A stretch of DNA of 64,000 nucleotides from Methanocaldococcus bathoardescens (GCF_000739065.1 NZ_CP009149.1:1497311-1561310), one strand, 5' to 3'; shown: positions 28,217 to 36,843, counted from the first letter of the stretch. Notes: a model not told the origin generated them from the letters alone. A program made the numbers and translations.

Positions 28217-29086
28217 ATGTTTAAGGGGGTCTATCCCGCCATCATTACTCCTTTTAAAAATAATGAAATAGATTATAATGGATTAGAAGAGAATATAAAC
28301 TTTTTAATTGAAAATGGAGTTAGTGGAATTGTAGCTGTTGGAACAACTGGGGAAAGTCCAACTTTATCACATGAGGAGCATAAAAAAGTTATTGAAAAGG
28401 TTGTAGAGATTGTTGATGGAAGAGTTCAAGTTATTGCAGGAGCTGGTTCAAACTGCACAGAGGAAGCTATTGAGCTCTCTATTTTTGCTGAGGATGTTGG
28501 AGCAGATGCTGTTCTCTCTATAGCGCCCTATTACAACAAACCTACACAGGAAGGTTTAAGAAGACATTTTGGAAAGATTGCTGAATCAATAAATATTCCA
28601 ATTATCTTATACAATGTCCCATCAAGAACTTCTGTTAATTTAGAACCAAAAACAGTAAAGCTTTTAGCTGAAGAATACAGCAACATTTCAGCAGTTAAAG
28701 AGGCAAATCCTAATTTATCTCAAGTTTCTGAGCTTATACACGATGCTAAGATAACTGTTCTTTCAGGTAATGACGAGCTAACTTTACCAATAATCGCCTT
28801 AGGAGGGAAGGGAGTTATTAGTGTTGTAGCTAATATAGTCCCAAAAGAGTTTGTAGAAATGGTTAATTATGCATTAAATGGAGATTTTGAAAAAGCGAGA
28901 GAAATTCACTATAAATTATTCCCATTAATGAAGGCAATGTTTATTGAAACCAATCCAATCCCTGTTAAAACAGCTCTAAATATGATGGGAAGACCTGCTG
29001 GGGAGTTAAGATTGCCGTTATGTGAGATGAGTGAAGAGCACAAAAAGATTTTGGAAAATGTTTTAAAAGAACTTGGCTTAATCTAA
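28217..29086 (+). CDS. dapA: 4-hydroxy-tetrahydrodipicolinate synthase DapA
   Basis: DapA condenses pyruvate with aspartate semialdehyde, the first committed step of lysine synthesis. The 289-residue TIM-barrel protein has GTTGESPTLSHEEH, the catalytic tyrosine in LYNVPSRTSV and the Schiff-base lysine in SAVKEAN, then LSGNDELTLP and GVISVVANI. AAGGTGAAGCT precedes the ATG, 10 bp after S17e. Confidence 0.95.
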   Translation: MFKGVYPAIITPFKNNEIDYNGLEENINFLIENGVSGIVAVGTTGESPTLSHEEHKKVIEKVVEIVDGRVQVIAGAGSNCTEEAIELSIFAEDVGADAVLSIAPYYNKPTQEGLRRHFGKIAESINIPIILYNVPSRTSVNLEPKTVKLLAEEYSNISAVKEANPNLSQVSELIHDAKITVLSGNDELTLPIIALGGKGVISVVANIVPKEFVEMVNYALNGDFEKAREIHYKLFPLMKAMFIETNPIPVKTALNMMGRPAGELRLPLCEMSEEHKKILENVLKELGLI

Positions 29087-29103
29087 CTTTTACGGTGAGT
29101 TTA

Positions 29104-29352
29104 ATGGATGAAAAAACCATTGAAAAGATAAAAAAAGAGGCCGAAGAGATTATCAATAAATTTAGCGAGGTCTTAGAGAAGTTTAACTTAGAGATGGAAG
29201 AGAGCTACTATATTATTGACAGCAGAAATGTTCTTAGAGATGACGAAGCAATTGAAAGTAATCCAGAATTCAGGGAGAAATTTCTAAAAATTGCTCCTAA
29301 GGTAAATAAAGAAGGCTATGTTGTTGTAGAAAAAGGTAGCTGGTTAAAATAA
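29104..29352 (+). CDS. GatC-like amidotransferase subunit
   Basis: The 82-residue acidic helical protein resembles subunit C of the Asp-tRNA(Asn)/Glu-tRNA(Gln) amidotransferase: a helical EEIINKFSEVLEKF segment, then NVLRDDEAI, KFLKIAPKV and VVEKGSW, corresponding to the LR-D, APK and V-P-K blocks of GatC. GatA and GatB are not in the window. Start at the ATG after GGTGAG. A role with GatAB in making Asn-tRNA is likely but based on short motifs. Confidence 0.65.
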   Translation: MDEKTIEKIKKEAEEIINKFSEVLEKFNLEMEESYYIIDSRNVLRDDEAIESNPEFREKFLKIAPKVNKEGYVVVEKGSWLK

Positions 29353-29406
29353 AGGTTAAAACCAAAAAGTTTAAGTAAGGGTTCCCATATTATTAGATGA
29401 AAAACA

Positions 29407-29502
29407 TATGGGACTTTCGCAGGAATAAATGCTCTATTGAATATTGGATGCTTTCAGTATCTAAGTTCCAAAGTTTAATATATAAACTGCGAAAGTCCCA
29501 TA
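29407..29502. repeat. Double-hairpin dispersed element, copy G
   Basis: Perfect 16-base terminal inverted repeats (TATGGGACTTTCGCAG at 29407-29422; complement at 29487-29502). Interior CAGGAATAAATG-TCTATTG and ATATAAACTG match copy B; GAATATTGGATGC and CTAAGTTCCAAA match copy C in reverse complement. Inner hairpin GGATGCTTTCAGTATC is partly degraded. It sits about 20 bp upstream of the eL41 ribosome binding site. Confidence 0.75.
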
Positions 29503-29535
29503 AAAAACACAAAAACATTATAAGAGGGTGATACT

Positions 29536-29643
29536 ATAAAGAGGAGTTCAAGAAGATGGAAAAAGAAAGGAAGAATGAGATGGAAATGGTATAAGAAAAG
29601 ATTGAGAAGGTTAAAGAGAGAGAGAAAGAGAGCTAGGTCATAA
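29536..29643 (+). CDS. rpl41e: 50S ribosomal protein eL41 (L41e), probable AUA start
   Basis: The very basic peptide [20 protein letters not shown] followed by [14 protein letters not shown] is archaeal eL41; the [12 protein letters not shown] core is diagnostic. No ATG, GTG or TTG lies at the expected N-terminus. Instead GGTGAT (29528-29533) is followed after two bases by ATA (29536), in frame directly before KRSS, where other archaeal eL41 proteins start MKR. The next in-frame ATG (29575) would delete 13 conserved residues, giving 22 residues. Either an AUA start is used or the shorter form is made. A hairpin element lies just upstream. Confidence 0.8.
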   Translation: MKRSSRRWKKKGRMRWKWYKKRLRRLKRERKRARS

Positions 29644-29730
29644 ATTACTTTTCTATTTTTTAAAGTTTTATCTATGTTTTATTTTTATAGAAAAATTAAT
29701 CAATAAATTTAAATAAATTACTGTGATAGT

Positions 29731-30168
29731 ATGAAAGTTGAAGGTTTAACTAAAAAAATTATGGAACATTTAAAAGAGCCAATAACAATTAGAGAACTTG
29801 CTAAAAAACTAAATATCCATCCAAAAAACTTAGATGTTAAAATTAGAGTTTTGAGAGATTTAGGATTGGTAGAAACAAAAAAAGGTAGAAATGGAGGAGT
29901 TAGATTAACAAAAGAAGGAATATATTTATTAGAAAAGGGAGAAATTACCTTAGGAGCTTTAAAATTACAGATTGTAGCTAAGGATAGAATTGGTTTGTTA
30001 GCTGATATAACTTCAAGGATATCTAAGATTGGTGGGAATATAACATCAACAGTCCTTGAAAGAGATGGAGAGGATGTGGTTATTTATTTAATTGTAGAAA
30101 ATGTAGATAAGGATGAAATAAAAAATGCTTTAGAGGATGTAGTAAAAAAAATCTCTATTATTTGGTGA
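29731..30168 (+). CDS. Winged-helix regulator with ACT domain
   Basis: A 145-residue protein with an N-terminal winged helix (IRELAKKLNIHPKNLDVKIR, then VRLTKEGIYLLEKG) and a C-terminal ACT domain (LQIVAKDRIGLLADITSRIS). ACT domains usually bind amino acids, so this is probably a feedback-responsive transcription regulator; the ligand is unknown. The CYTH gene follows 6 bp later, so they share an operon. Confidence 0.82.
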   Translation: MKVEGLTKKIMEHLKEPITIRELAKKLNIHPKNLDVKIRVLRDLGLVETKKGRNGGVRLTKEGIYLLEKGEITLGALKLQIVAKDRIGLLADITSRISKIGGNITSTVLERDGEDVVIYLIVENVDKDEIKNALEDVVKKISIIW

Positions 30169-30174
30169 GTTGTT

Positions 30175-30705
30175 ATGATAGAGGTTGAGATTAAAGTGAA
30201 GATTGATGATAAAGATAAAGTTGTAGAGCAGTTAAAAAATCTTGGCTTTAAATTTATTAAGAAGAAATTTCAAGAGGATATATATTTCAATGGAATTGAT
30301 AGAGATTTTAGGGAAACTGATGAAGCTTTAAGAATTAGGAATGAAGATGGGAATTTCTTTGTTACTTATAAAGGTCCAAAAATAGATAAAATATCAAAAA
30401 CAAGGGAAGAGATTGAAGTAAAAATAGAGAATAAAGAAAAGATGAGGCAAATATTTAAAAAACTTGGGTTTAAAGAAGTTCCACCAATTAGAAAGATTAG
30501 AGAGATTTACAAAAAGGGAGATATAGAGGCAAGTATTGATGATGTTGAAGGTCTCGGCCTATTCTTGGAATTAGAAAAGTCAATATCTGATATTAATGAA
30601 AAAGATAGGATTTTGGAAGAGCTAATGGACATACTGAAAAGTTTAAATATTAGTAAAGACAATATCATTAGAAAATCATACTTGGAGCTAAGGGGGTTGC
30701 AATGA
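30175..30705 (+). CDS. CYTH-domain protein (class IV adenylyl cyclase-like)
   Basis: The 176-residue CYTH protein starts with the signature EVEIKVKI (ExExK) and continues with the triphosphate-tunnel pattern: RETDEALRIRNEDG, FVTYKGPKI, REEIEVKI, IREIYKKGDIEASIDDVEGLGLFLELE. Family members are adenylyl cyclases (CyaB) or triphosphatases; archaeal members have no confirmed role. The stop codon overlaps the start of a 32-codon membrane ORF (ATGA). Confidence 0.88.
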   Translation: MIEVEIKVKIDDKDKVVEQLKNLGFKFIKKKFQEDIYFNGIDRDFRETDEALRIRNEDGNFFVTYKGPKIDKISKTREEIEVKIENKEKMRQIFKKLGFKEVPPIRKIREIYKKGDIEASIDDVEGLGLFLELEKSISDINEKDRILEELMDILKSLNISKDNIIRKSYLELRGLQ

Positions 30706-30800
30706 AAAACTCAAAAATAAACAAAAGGCAAATATTGGCAATATTTGTAGCTTTAGTTATGATGCTCTCAGTGATTCCAGTGTTTTTGATGGGGCTTTAA
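30702..30800 (+). CDS. 32-residue predicted membrane microprotein
   Basis: A short frame starts at ATG 30702 overlapping the CYTH stop as ATGA, with AGGGGGTTGCA just upstream as ribosome binding site. It encodes a positively charged N-terminus (MKNSKINKRQ) and one hydrophobic segment (ILAIFVALVMMLSVIPVF) ending in LMGL. Strong ribosome binding site, coupled start and a clean membrane-spanning design support translation. No family recognised; it could modulate or anchor the upstream CYTH protein. Confidence 0.6.
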   Translation: MKNSKINKRQILAIFVALVMMLSVIPVFLMGL

Positions 30801-31286
30801 TTACTTAAAATAATTTCTAATCTTACATATTAATTCTCTTAAATCGTTTATGTTAGATGCTCTAATATCCTTTTTTTGTGGAAATTTTAAGATAATCTCA
30901 TCAAATATATTTGTATTTTGTGGTTTTTTCATCATGTAATAGTATCTTGCTATACAGTTAATTCTTGCAGTTATAAGCTCACTTAGATATGTTAAGCACA
31001 TGTCTTCAGTAACCAGTCCCATATAATTGTTCCCATCCTCTGGCTTCAACAAAGCTATTCCTACTAAAATCTCTACTATATCACATTTAATAAGCTCTTT
31101 AGAATTTTGTTGTTTCTTTTTTAGTTCATATAAATAGATAGCTAAATCTCTAATAGAATTCCACGGTAAATCTAAGTTGGCTTTTTCTAAATCATCCTTT
31201 TTTAATTTCCATAATGGAACCTCTTCATCATTCAACAATACTTTATATTCTAAGCAAAATTGGTATAATATCTCATAAACGTCCAT
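30801..31286 (-). CDS. Conserved hypothetical protein
   Basis: A 161-residue protein, mostly helical and charged, with KCDIVEILVGIALLKPED and LVTEDMCLTYLSELITARINCIARYYYMMKK in the centre. No enzyme motif, signal peptide or membrane segment is apparent, and I do not recognise the family. It is convergent with the CYTH/microprotein operon with no gap between stops. AAGTGGA is the likely ribosome binding site for the ATG at 31286; a GTG three codons earlier is in frame. Confidence 0.7.
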   Translation of the reverse strand: MDVYEILYQFCLEYKVLLNDEEVPLWKLKKDDLEKANLDLPWNSIRDLAIYLYELKKKQQNSKELIKCDIVEILVGIALLKPEDGNNYMGLVTEDMCLTYLSELITARINCIARYYYMMKKPQNTNIFDEIILKFPQKKDIRASNINDLRELICKIRNYFK

Positions 31287-31350
31287 GTTTTCCACTTAAA
31301 ATGTTTTCTTTTATTTATATATTGAAAGATTTTCTTAATAAAACCTTAAA

Positions 31351-31944
31351 TTAATATCCATTCTCAACAAAATTCTTAATAAGTTTTAATCCTAAATCTG
31401 GGAATTTTAAGTTATTTGATTCAGTTAATATACTTTCTGGATGGAATTGAACACCCTCAATTGGTAACTTTTTATGTCTAACTCCCATAATATAGCCGTC
31501 ATCTAAACTCTTAGCAGTAATCTTTAACTCTTTTGGCACTTCATAGGCAACTAATGAATGGTATCTTCCACCATAGAATGGATTAGGAATATCTTTAAAA
31601 ATTCCCTCACTGTCATGCTCTATTAAACTTGCCTTTCCGTGCATAACTCTTTTTGCTCTCCCAACCTCTCCACCAAATGCCTCAACAATACATTGATGCC
31701 CTAAACAAACCCCCAATATTGGAATTTCTACTTCTTGAATAATTTTTATACAATTTCCAGCCTCTTTTGGTGTTTTTGGTCCTGGACTTATAATTATCCT
31801 ATCAGGATTTATTTTCTTTATTTCTTCTAATGTGATTTTGTTATCTACTAACTTAACTTTATAGCCCAAAGTTCCTACGTATTGAACTAAATTCCAAACA
31901 AATGAATCTATATTGTCAATAACAAGCACTTTTTTAGTTCCCAT
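31351..31944 (-). CDS. trpG: Anthranilate synthase glutamine amidotransferase TrpG
   Basis: A 197-residue class I glutamine amidotransferase: IDNIDSFVWNLVQY, ISPGPKTPKEAG, the nucleophile cysteine in LGVCLGHQ, YHSLVA and the catalytic HPES near the C-terminus. It supplies ammonia to TrpE in tryptophan synthesis. TrpE is not adjacent; trpD lies about 4 kb away on the same strand. Start chosen at MGTKKV, eight bases after GGGGGAT. Confidence 0.9.
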   Translation of the reverse strand: MGTKKVLVIDNIDSFVWNLVQYVGTLGYKVKLVDNKITLEEIKKINPDRIIISPGPKTPKEAGNCIKIIQEVEIPILGVCLGHQCIVEAFGGEVGRAKRVMHGKASLIEHDSEGIFKDIPNPFYGGRYHSLVAYEVPKELKITAKSLDDGYIMGVRHKKLPIEGVQFHPESILTESNNLKFPDLGLKLIKNFVENGY

Positions 31945-32069
31945 TTTAATCAATCCCCCAAAATTATCCCATTATAATATTAAAAAATATAAAATACATT
32001 ATAAAGGATAATAATCACCTTTTCCTATAAAAATTTTAAAAATTTAGTGCAAAAAAATAATTAAACAAT

Positions 32070-33770
32070 TTACATTCTTCCTGGACAATTTATTCCTAAC
32101 AATCCTAAACCAGTTTCTAATACAGTTTTAGTGCTTTTAACTAATGCTAATCTTGATTTTTTAATGTTATCATCAACTTTTGCCATTAAAATTGGGCAAT
32201 TTGCATAGAATCTATTGAATGCCTTAGCAAGCTCTAATAAGTAGTTTGCTAACACATGCACTTTTCTATTCTCAGCGCTCTCTCTAATTATGTCCTTAAA
32301 TTCATCTAACATCTTAATTAACTCCTTCTCTTCATCAGTTAATTCGTAGTTAAATACTGCCTCATCTTTGATTCCTTTATTTTCTGCCTCTTCCAATATT
32401 CTACAACATCTTGCGTGGGCATATTGTATAAATGGACATCCAACTTTTTCAAAATCTAAAGCTTCTTCCCATTTAAATACCATTGGCTTTTCTGGGGAAA
32501 TTCTTGCTATGTTGTATCTAACTGCCCCCAATCCAATATCATAGGCAATATTTTCCTCTACCCCTCTCTTGTTACACTCTTCCTTAGCTCTTTTTATAGC
32601 CTCTTCCAATAACTCATCAGTACTTATAAATCTTCCTTTTCTTGTACTCATTGAACCTTCTGGAAGAGAGATGAATTCATAGAATATAACTTCTGGCTCT
32701 TTACTTCCAAGTAATTTTAAGGCAGCTTTAACCATCTCAGCTGTTAATTTGTGGTCAGCCCCTAAAACATCTATTCCTACATCACACTTTGATAACTTAT
32801 CTAAATGATAGGCAATATCTCTTGTTGAATATAAGCTTGTTCCATTTGCTCTTGCTAAAACCATCTTCTTTTGAATTCCAAAATCTGATAAATCAAGCAT
32901 GTAGGTTTCTTCTTTAATTACCTTTCCAGTTTCCATTAATTTTTTTATAACTTCCTTAACCATCCCATTTCTTACATAAGAGCTTTCCCAAATAAAGGTG
33001 TCATGCTTAATATTTAAGTTTTTTAGTGTTTCTTTTATCCCATCTAATGCATAATTAACGGCAAACTCAAATTTTTTAACTACTTCATTATCTTCATTCT
33101 TTTCTAAGGCATCTTCATACTCTCTCATTAATTCAAGAATTTTTTCCTCTTCTTCAGGATGTTCTTCTAAATATTTATTAATTTTTACATAAGTTTCAGC
33201 AATTGCATGGTCTTTCTTTTTCTCTTTATCTAAACCAAATAATTCAATTCCATAAACAACCAAAGCCATCTGCCTACCCATATCATTTACATAGTAATGG
33301 GTTTCAACATCATAACCATAAAACTCCAATATTCTTTTTAAACAATCTCCAATAATGGCATTTCTTAAATGTCCAATATGTAAAGGCCCATTAGGATTTG
33401 CTGATGTATGTTCTAAGATAATTTTTATTCCTTTTTTGTCTCCTTTACCATAATCATTTCCTTTTTTATCAATATCCTCCAATAGATGTTTAGCAAATTC
33501 ACTATAGTCAATATAGAAGTTTATATATCCATTAACTGCCTTTATCTCTTTAACTCCTTCAATGTTCATAGCTTTTAACTTATCTACAATTTCTTCAGCA
33601 ATAATTTTTGGATTTTTCCTCAATTCTTTAGCTAATTTAAAGCAAATATTTACAGAGTAATCTCCTAACTCTAAGTTTGGTGTTTTATCCAACTTTATAT
33701 CAATCTCTTTTCCTATCTCTTCACTAATTACTTTTTTTAATGCATTGATAATATTGCTTTTGATATCCAT
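32070..33770 (-). CDS. argS: Arginyl-tRNA synthetase
   Basis: The 566-residue class I synthetase charges tRNA-Arg. An N-terminal additional domain precedes the HIGH motif in NPNGPLHIGHLRNAI; VNDMGRQ, TRDIAYHLDKL, GADHK and MSTRKGR (the KMSKS counterpart) follow; the C-terminal helical domain (VGCPFIQYAHARCCRIL, ANYLLELAKAFNRFYANCP, TVLETGLGLLGINCPGRM) recognises the anticodon. GAGGG lies upstream of the ATG at 33770; an earlier frame codon overlaps it. Confidence 0.95.
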   Translation of the reverse strand: MDIKSNIINALKKVISEEIGKEIDIKLDKTPNLELGDYSVNICFKLAKELRKNPKIIAEEIVDKLKAMNIEGVKEIKAVNGYINFYIDYSEFAKHLLEDIDKKGNDYGKGDKKGIKIILEHTSANPNGPLHIGHLRNAIIGDCLKRILEFYGYDVETHYYVNDMGRQMALVVYGIELFGLDKEKKKDHAIAETYVKINKYLEEHPEEEEKILELMREYEDALEKNEDNEVVKKFEFAVNYALDGIKETLKNLNIKHDTFIWESSYVRNGMVKEVIKKLMETGKVIKEETYMLDLSDFGIQKKMVLARANGTSLYSTRDIAYHLDKLSKCDVGIDVLGADHKLTAEMVKAALKLLGSKEPEVIFYEFISLPEGSMSTRKGRFISTDELLEEAIKRAKEECNKRGVEENIAYDIGLGAVRYNIARISPEKPMVFKWEEALDFEKVGCPFIQYAHARCCRILEEAENKGIKDEAVFNYELTDEEKELIKMLDEFKDIIRESAENRKVHVLANYLLELAKAFNRFYANCPILMAKVDDNIKKSRLALVKSTKTVLETGLGLLGINCPGRM

Positions 33771-33864
33771 GTTTTCCCTCATCCTTTTTTATTTAATTTA
33801 AAATTAGCCAATTTGTTTAAATACTTTCTTTCCAATTTGTTAATTTAAATGTATAATAGAAAAA

Positions 33865-33872
33865 TTTATATA
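33865..33872 (+). promoter_or_regulatory. TATA box for tRNA-Ala
   Basis: TTTATATA lies 33 bases before the first base of tRNA-Ala, the usual spacing of an archaeal box A with a short 5' leader. Confidence 0.6.
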
Positions 33873-33905
33873 TCAGAATGATAAATAAAAGCAGTGCTAT
33901 TTTGT

Positions 33906-33982
33906 GGGCTGGTAGCTCAGACTGGGAGAGCGCCGCATTGGCTGTGCGGAGGCCGCGGGTTCAAATCCCGCCCAGTCCACCA
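33906..33982 (+). tRNA. tRNA-Ala (GGC), CCA encoded
   Basis: A 77-nt cloverleaf: acceptor GGGCTGG/CCAGTCC with the G3-U70 pair that marks alanine, D stem GCTC/GAGC, anticodon stem CCGCA/TGCGG with loop TTGGCTG (anticodon GGC), T stem GCGGG/CCCGC, discriminator A and encoded CCA. Position 37 is T, which is unusual. The 3' half is duplicated 165 bp downstream. Confidence 0.95.
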
Positions 33983-34152
33983 TTTTTCTAACCATAGGGC
34001 TTCGCTCTATTGGTATACCCAGGATGCATCACCTCGCTTCACTCGGTGATGCCTCTTAGATTACAGTGGGGCTGAATGTAGTGAAGCTCTGCTTGTTTTG
34101 ATGAACCTTTTTCTAAAAGGTTCGTTTAAATCCCGCCCAGTCCACCATTTTT
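33960..34152. repeat. GC-rich dispersed repeat (copy 2) between duplicated tRNA-Ala 3' ends
   Basis: A 28-base direct repeat covers the T-loop to CCA and a T tail (33960-33987 and 34125-34152, one mismatch). Between the copies lies a GC-richer segment from about 33992 that matches the S15-leader repeat in opposite orientation, with an extra hairpin GCATCACC-TCGCTTCACT-CGGTGATGC inserted at about 34025-34052. A second hairpin GAACCTTTT-TCT-AAAAGGTTC ends it at about 34103-34123. It has no open frame and looks like a small insertion or a remnant of integration into the tRNA gene. Confidence 0.7.
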
Positions 34153-34211
34153 TGGTTTCTAAAAGTTTTAGTTTTATAATTTTATAAAATTTAATTAAAA
34201 TATTTAAATAT

Positions 34212-35465
34212 TTACATTAAGGTATTATATATCTTTTGAATAACTTCAACTTTTTTAACAACTTCAACTGCATCCCTACCTAAAACTCTAATCATCGGCT
34301 CTTTTCCTTCTCCTCCTCTATCATAAATAATGTCTGGAACTCCGCCGAATTTTTCACAGGCAAATTTTGTTCCCCATTCCATTGTTGAAACATTTGGCGG
34401 TTCTTCTTTCCTATCAAATGAAGAAACAGTAAATTTATCTTTTAGCATTTTTATTAACTCATCTTCATATTTTATGTTCATGCAAGCTCTTATCTCTGGA
34501 TTAAATTTATTTGCAGATAAAATTATCTTTGCTATATGTTCAGATGCTCCAAACTCTATATCTCCAACGATATAAAAACTTCCAAGCTTATTTTTTATTA
34601 TCCTCCCAGTTAATGCGGCAACATCTTTAAAATCCTTTGGAAATGGTAATGATTCAGCTATATTACTTCCAACTTCTGGAATTAATGTAAAGTTCATCTT
34701 TTTTAATAGATATACAGCATAGCTAAGGTTTTTTATCACTTTTTCTTTATTAATATATTTTGGGTTAGAGTTGTATCCAAACTTTGTTTTTTTGGCATAT
34801 ATAACTGAAGATAAAACAAATCTTTTTGCTTCTTTAATGGCATCTTCTAAATCATAGCCTTTAGATAAAAATGCAGTTATAGCTGTTGAATAAACACAGC
34901 CGGTTCCATGAACTTCTCTCTCAACCTTAAATCCTTTAAATGTATTTATATTTACTGAGCCTCTCTTTAAAATATCATCAATGCCAGTAACTAAGATGTA
35001 TAAATCATCTTTAATCTTTAGATTATTATTTTTTACAAAATCAATGATTTTTTCATACTCTTCTCTATTTGGTGTAATTAAAAAGCTTTTATTGAAAAGT
35101 TCAGCATATTTTTCCATTAATTCTTCATCAACAAATGAAAACTTTGTTGTAGATGCAAGAACTGGGTCGCATATAACTCTTAAATCATATCTATCAATAT
35201 ATTTTAGCAAAATATCAATAGCTGGTTTTGTTAAAACTCCGGTCTTAACGTATTCAATATCAAACTCCTCAAAAATTGCCTTAAACTGCTTTTTTATATT
35301 CTCTTCTGGTAAATCAAATTTCTCATAAACCATTTTGTTATTTTGGGGAATTATTGATGTTGTTATTGTTGGACAATAAACTCCCAAAGTGTGGGCAGTT
35401 TTTACATCTGCGGAGATGCCAGCTCCACTTGTAGGGTCGTAGCCACCAACAGCCAAGATAACCAT
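34212..35465 (-). CDS. thiDN: Bifunctional ThiD-ThiN thiamine synthesis enzyme
   Basis: A 417-residue fusion. The ThiD part (1-250) has AVGGYDPTSGAGISADVKTAH, CDPVLAS and GTGCVYSTAITAFLSKG and phosphorylates hydroxymethylpyrimidine (phosphate). The C-terminal ThiN domain (about 255-417), with VGSNIAESLPFPKD, GDIEFGASEH and PPNVSTMEWGTKFA, is the archaeal thiamine phosphate synthase replacing ThiE. GGTGAT precedes the ATG at 35465. ThiL at 4119-5078 would use the product. Confidence 0.92.
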   Translation of the reverse strand: MVILAVGGYDPTSGAGISADVKTAHTLGVYCPTITTSIIPQNNKMVYEKFDLPEENIKKQFKAIFEEFDIEYVKTGVLTKPAIDILLKYIDRYDLRVICDPVLASTTKFSFVDEELMEKYAELFNKSFLITPNREEYEKIIDFVKNNNLKIKDDLYILVTGIDDILKRGSVNINTFKGFKVEREVHGTGCVYSTAITAFLSKGYDLEDAIKEAKRFVLSSVIYAKKTKFGYNSNPKYINKEKVIKNLSYAVYLLKKMNFTLIPEVGSNIAESLPFPKDFKDVAALTGRIIKNKLGSFYIVGDIEFGASEHIAKIILSANKFNPEIRACMNIKYEDELIKMLKDKFTVSSFDRKEEPPNVSTMEWGTKFACEKFGGVPDIIYDRGGEGKEPMIRVLGRDAVEVVKKVEVIQKIYNTLM

Positions 35466-35506
35466 CAAAATCACCAAATTGTTAATTTTAAGAAAGAAAA
35501 AAGTTG

Positions 35507-35755
35507 CTATAAGGATTTTACATTTACTTCTCTTAAGCACTTCATAACTTTATTTATATTTTCTTCTAAAAATTCAATTTTTTCTAAATCTTCTTTAATT
35601 TTTTCGTCTTTAATTTCACCACTAAAAATTTTATTTTTAAGCTCATTTATAGTTTTAGCATTATATTTTTTTAATATTTCATTTAGTTCATTCTCAAGCT
35701 CTTTCAATTCTTCTAAAAATACTTTTTTCATTGAATTTATTATTAATTTTTCCAT
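35507..35755 (-). CDS. Small coiled-coil protein downstream of trpD
   Basis: An 82-residue, highly charged helical protein with heptad-like repeats (FLEELKELENELNEILKKY, then EKIKEDLEKIEFLEENINKV). GAGGG lies before the ATG and the frame begins 2 bases after the trpD stop, so it is co-translated with trpD. No family recognised; it may be an interaction or regulatory subunit, but nothing in the sequence shows a specific role. Confidence 0.7.
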   Translation of the reverse strand: MEKLIINSMKKVFLEELKELENELNEILKKYNAKTINELKNKIFSGEIKDEKIKEDLEKIEFLEENINKVMKCLREVNVKSL

Positions 35756-35757
35756 AG

Positions 35758-36768
35758 TTAGCCCTCTTTATAGAATTCAATTAATTCTTCCAATTTATTC
35801 AATGCCTTTCCACTATCAATGGATTTTTCAGCTAATTTTATCCCTTCTTCAACATCTTTAGCTTCTTCAGCAATATATAGGGCAAATGCAGAATTTAAAA
35901 CAACAATATCCCTCTTAGCACCAACTTCCTCCCCTTCAAATATCGCCCTAATTATTTTAGCATTTTCTTCAGCATCTCCTCCTCTAATATCTTCTAATTT
36001 AGCTCTATTTATGCCAAAATCTTCTGGTTCAATGTAATAGCTCTTTACTTCTCCATTTCTTAGCTCAGATATCTTTGTTTTTCCAATGGTTGTTATCTCA
36101 TCCATTCCACTACCATGCACTACTAAAGCCCCTTTTAAACCAAGATTCTTTAAAACATAAGCTAATTTTTCTGTTAATTTTTCATCATAAACTCCCATTA
36201 GTTGATAATTGGCATTTGCTGGATTTGTTAAAGGTCCTAATACATTGAAGACGGTTCTAATCCCCAATTCTCTTCTAACTGGGGTTGCATACTTCATTGC
36301 TGGGTGAAAATGTGGTGCAAATAAAAATCCAATACCTATCTTTTCTATTGATTCTTTAACTCTCTCTATAGGAACATTCAAATTAACTCCTAATGCCTCT
36401 AAAACATCTGCACTACCGCTTTTACTGCTAACTGCTTTATTTCCATGCTTTGCAACTGGAACATAAGCAGAGACTACAAAAGCAGTGGCAGTGCTTATAT
36501 TAAAGGTGTTTAAGTTGTCTCCACCAGTTCCGCATGTATCTAACAACTTAGGAACATCTGGCTCTATTTTTAATGAAAATTCCCTCATAATTTTTGCAAA
36601 AGATGTTATTTCCTCAATTGTTTCCCCTTTCATTCTTAAAGCTGTTAATATAGCGGCTATTTGTGTTGGTTTTGCATTTCCACTCATAATTTCCTTCATA
36701 ACTCCTTCTGCTTCCTTTTCATTTAAATCTTTAAATTCAATAACCTTTTTTAATGCTTCAGTAATCAT
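35758..36768 (-). CDS. trpD: Anthranilate phosphoribosyltransferase TrpD
   Basis: TrpD transfers phosphoribose from PRPP to anthranilate. The 336-residue protein has [51 protein letters not shown] and [14 protein letters not shown], the PRPP and anthranilate binding blocks. Start chosen at MITEAL, preceded by GGTGAT. It is followed by the coiled-coil gene and sits divergent from enolase with a hairpin element between. Confidence 0.95.
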   Translation of the reverse strand: MITEALKKVIEFKDLNEKEAEGVMKEIMSGNAKPTQIAAILTALRMKGETIEEITSFAKIMREFSLKIEPDVPKLLDTCGTGGDNLNTFNISTATAFVVSAYVPVAKHGNKAVSSKSGSADVLEALGVNLNVPIERVKESIEKIGIGFLFAPHFHPAMKYATPVRRELGIRTVFNVLGPLTNPANANYQLMGVYDEKLTEKLAYVLKNLGLKGALVVHGSGMDEITTIGKTKISELRNGEVKSYYIEPEDFGINRAKLEDIRGGDAEENAKIIRAIFEGEEVGAKRDIVVLNSAFALYIAEEAKDVEEGIKLAEKSIDSGKALNKLEELIEFYKEG

Positions 36769-36843
36769 GCTATCACCAACTTTATAGCATCTCAAAACCT
36801 ATAAAAACTTATAAATAATTGCCATATATATAACTTTGAGCAC

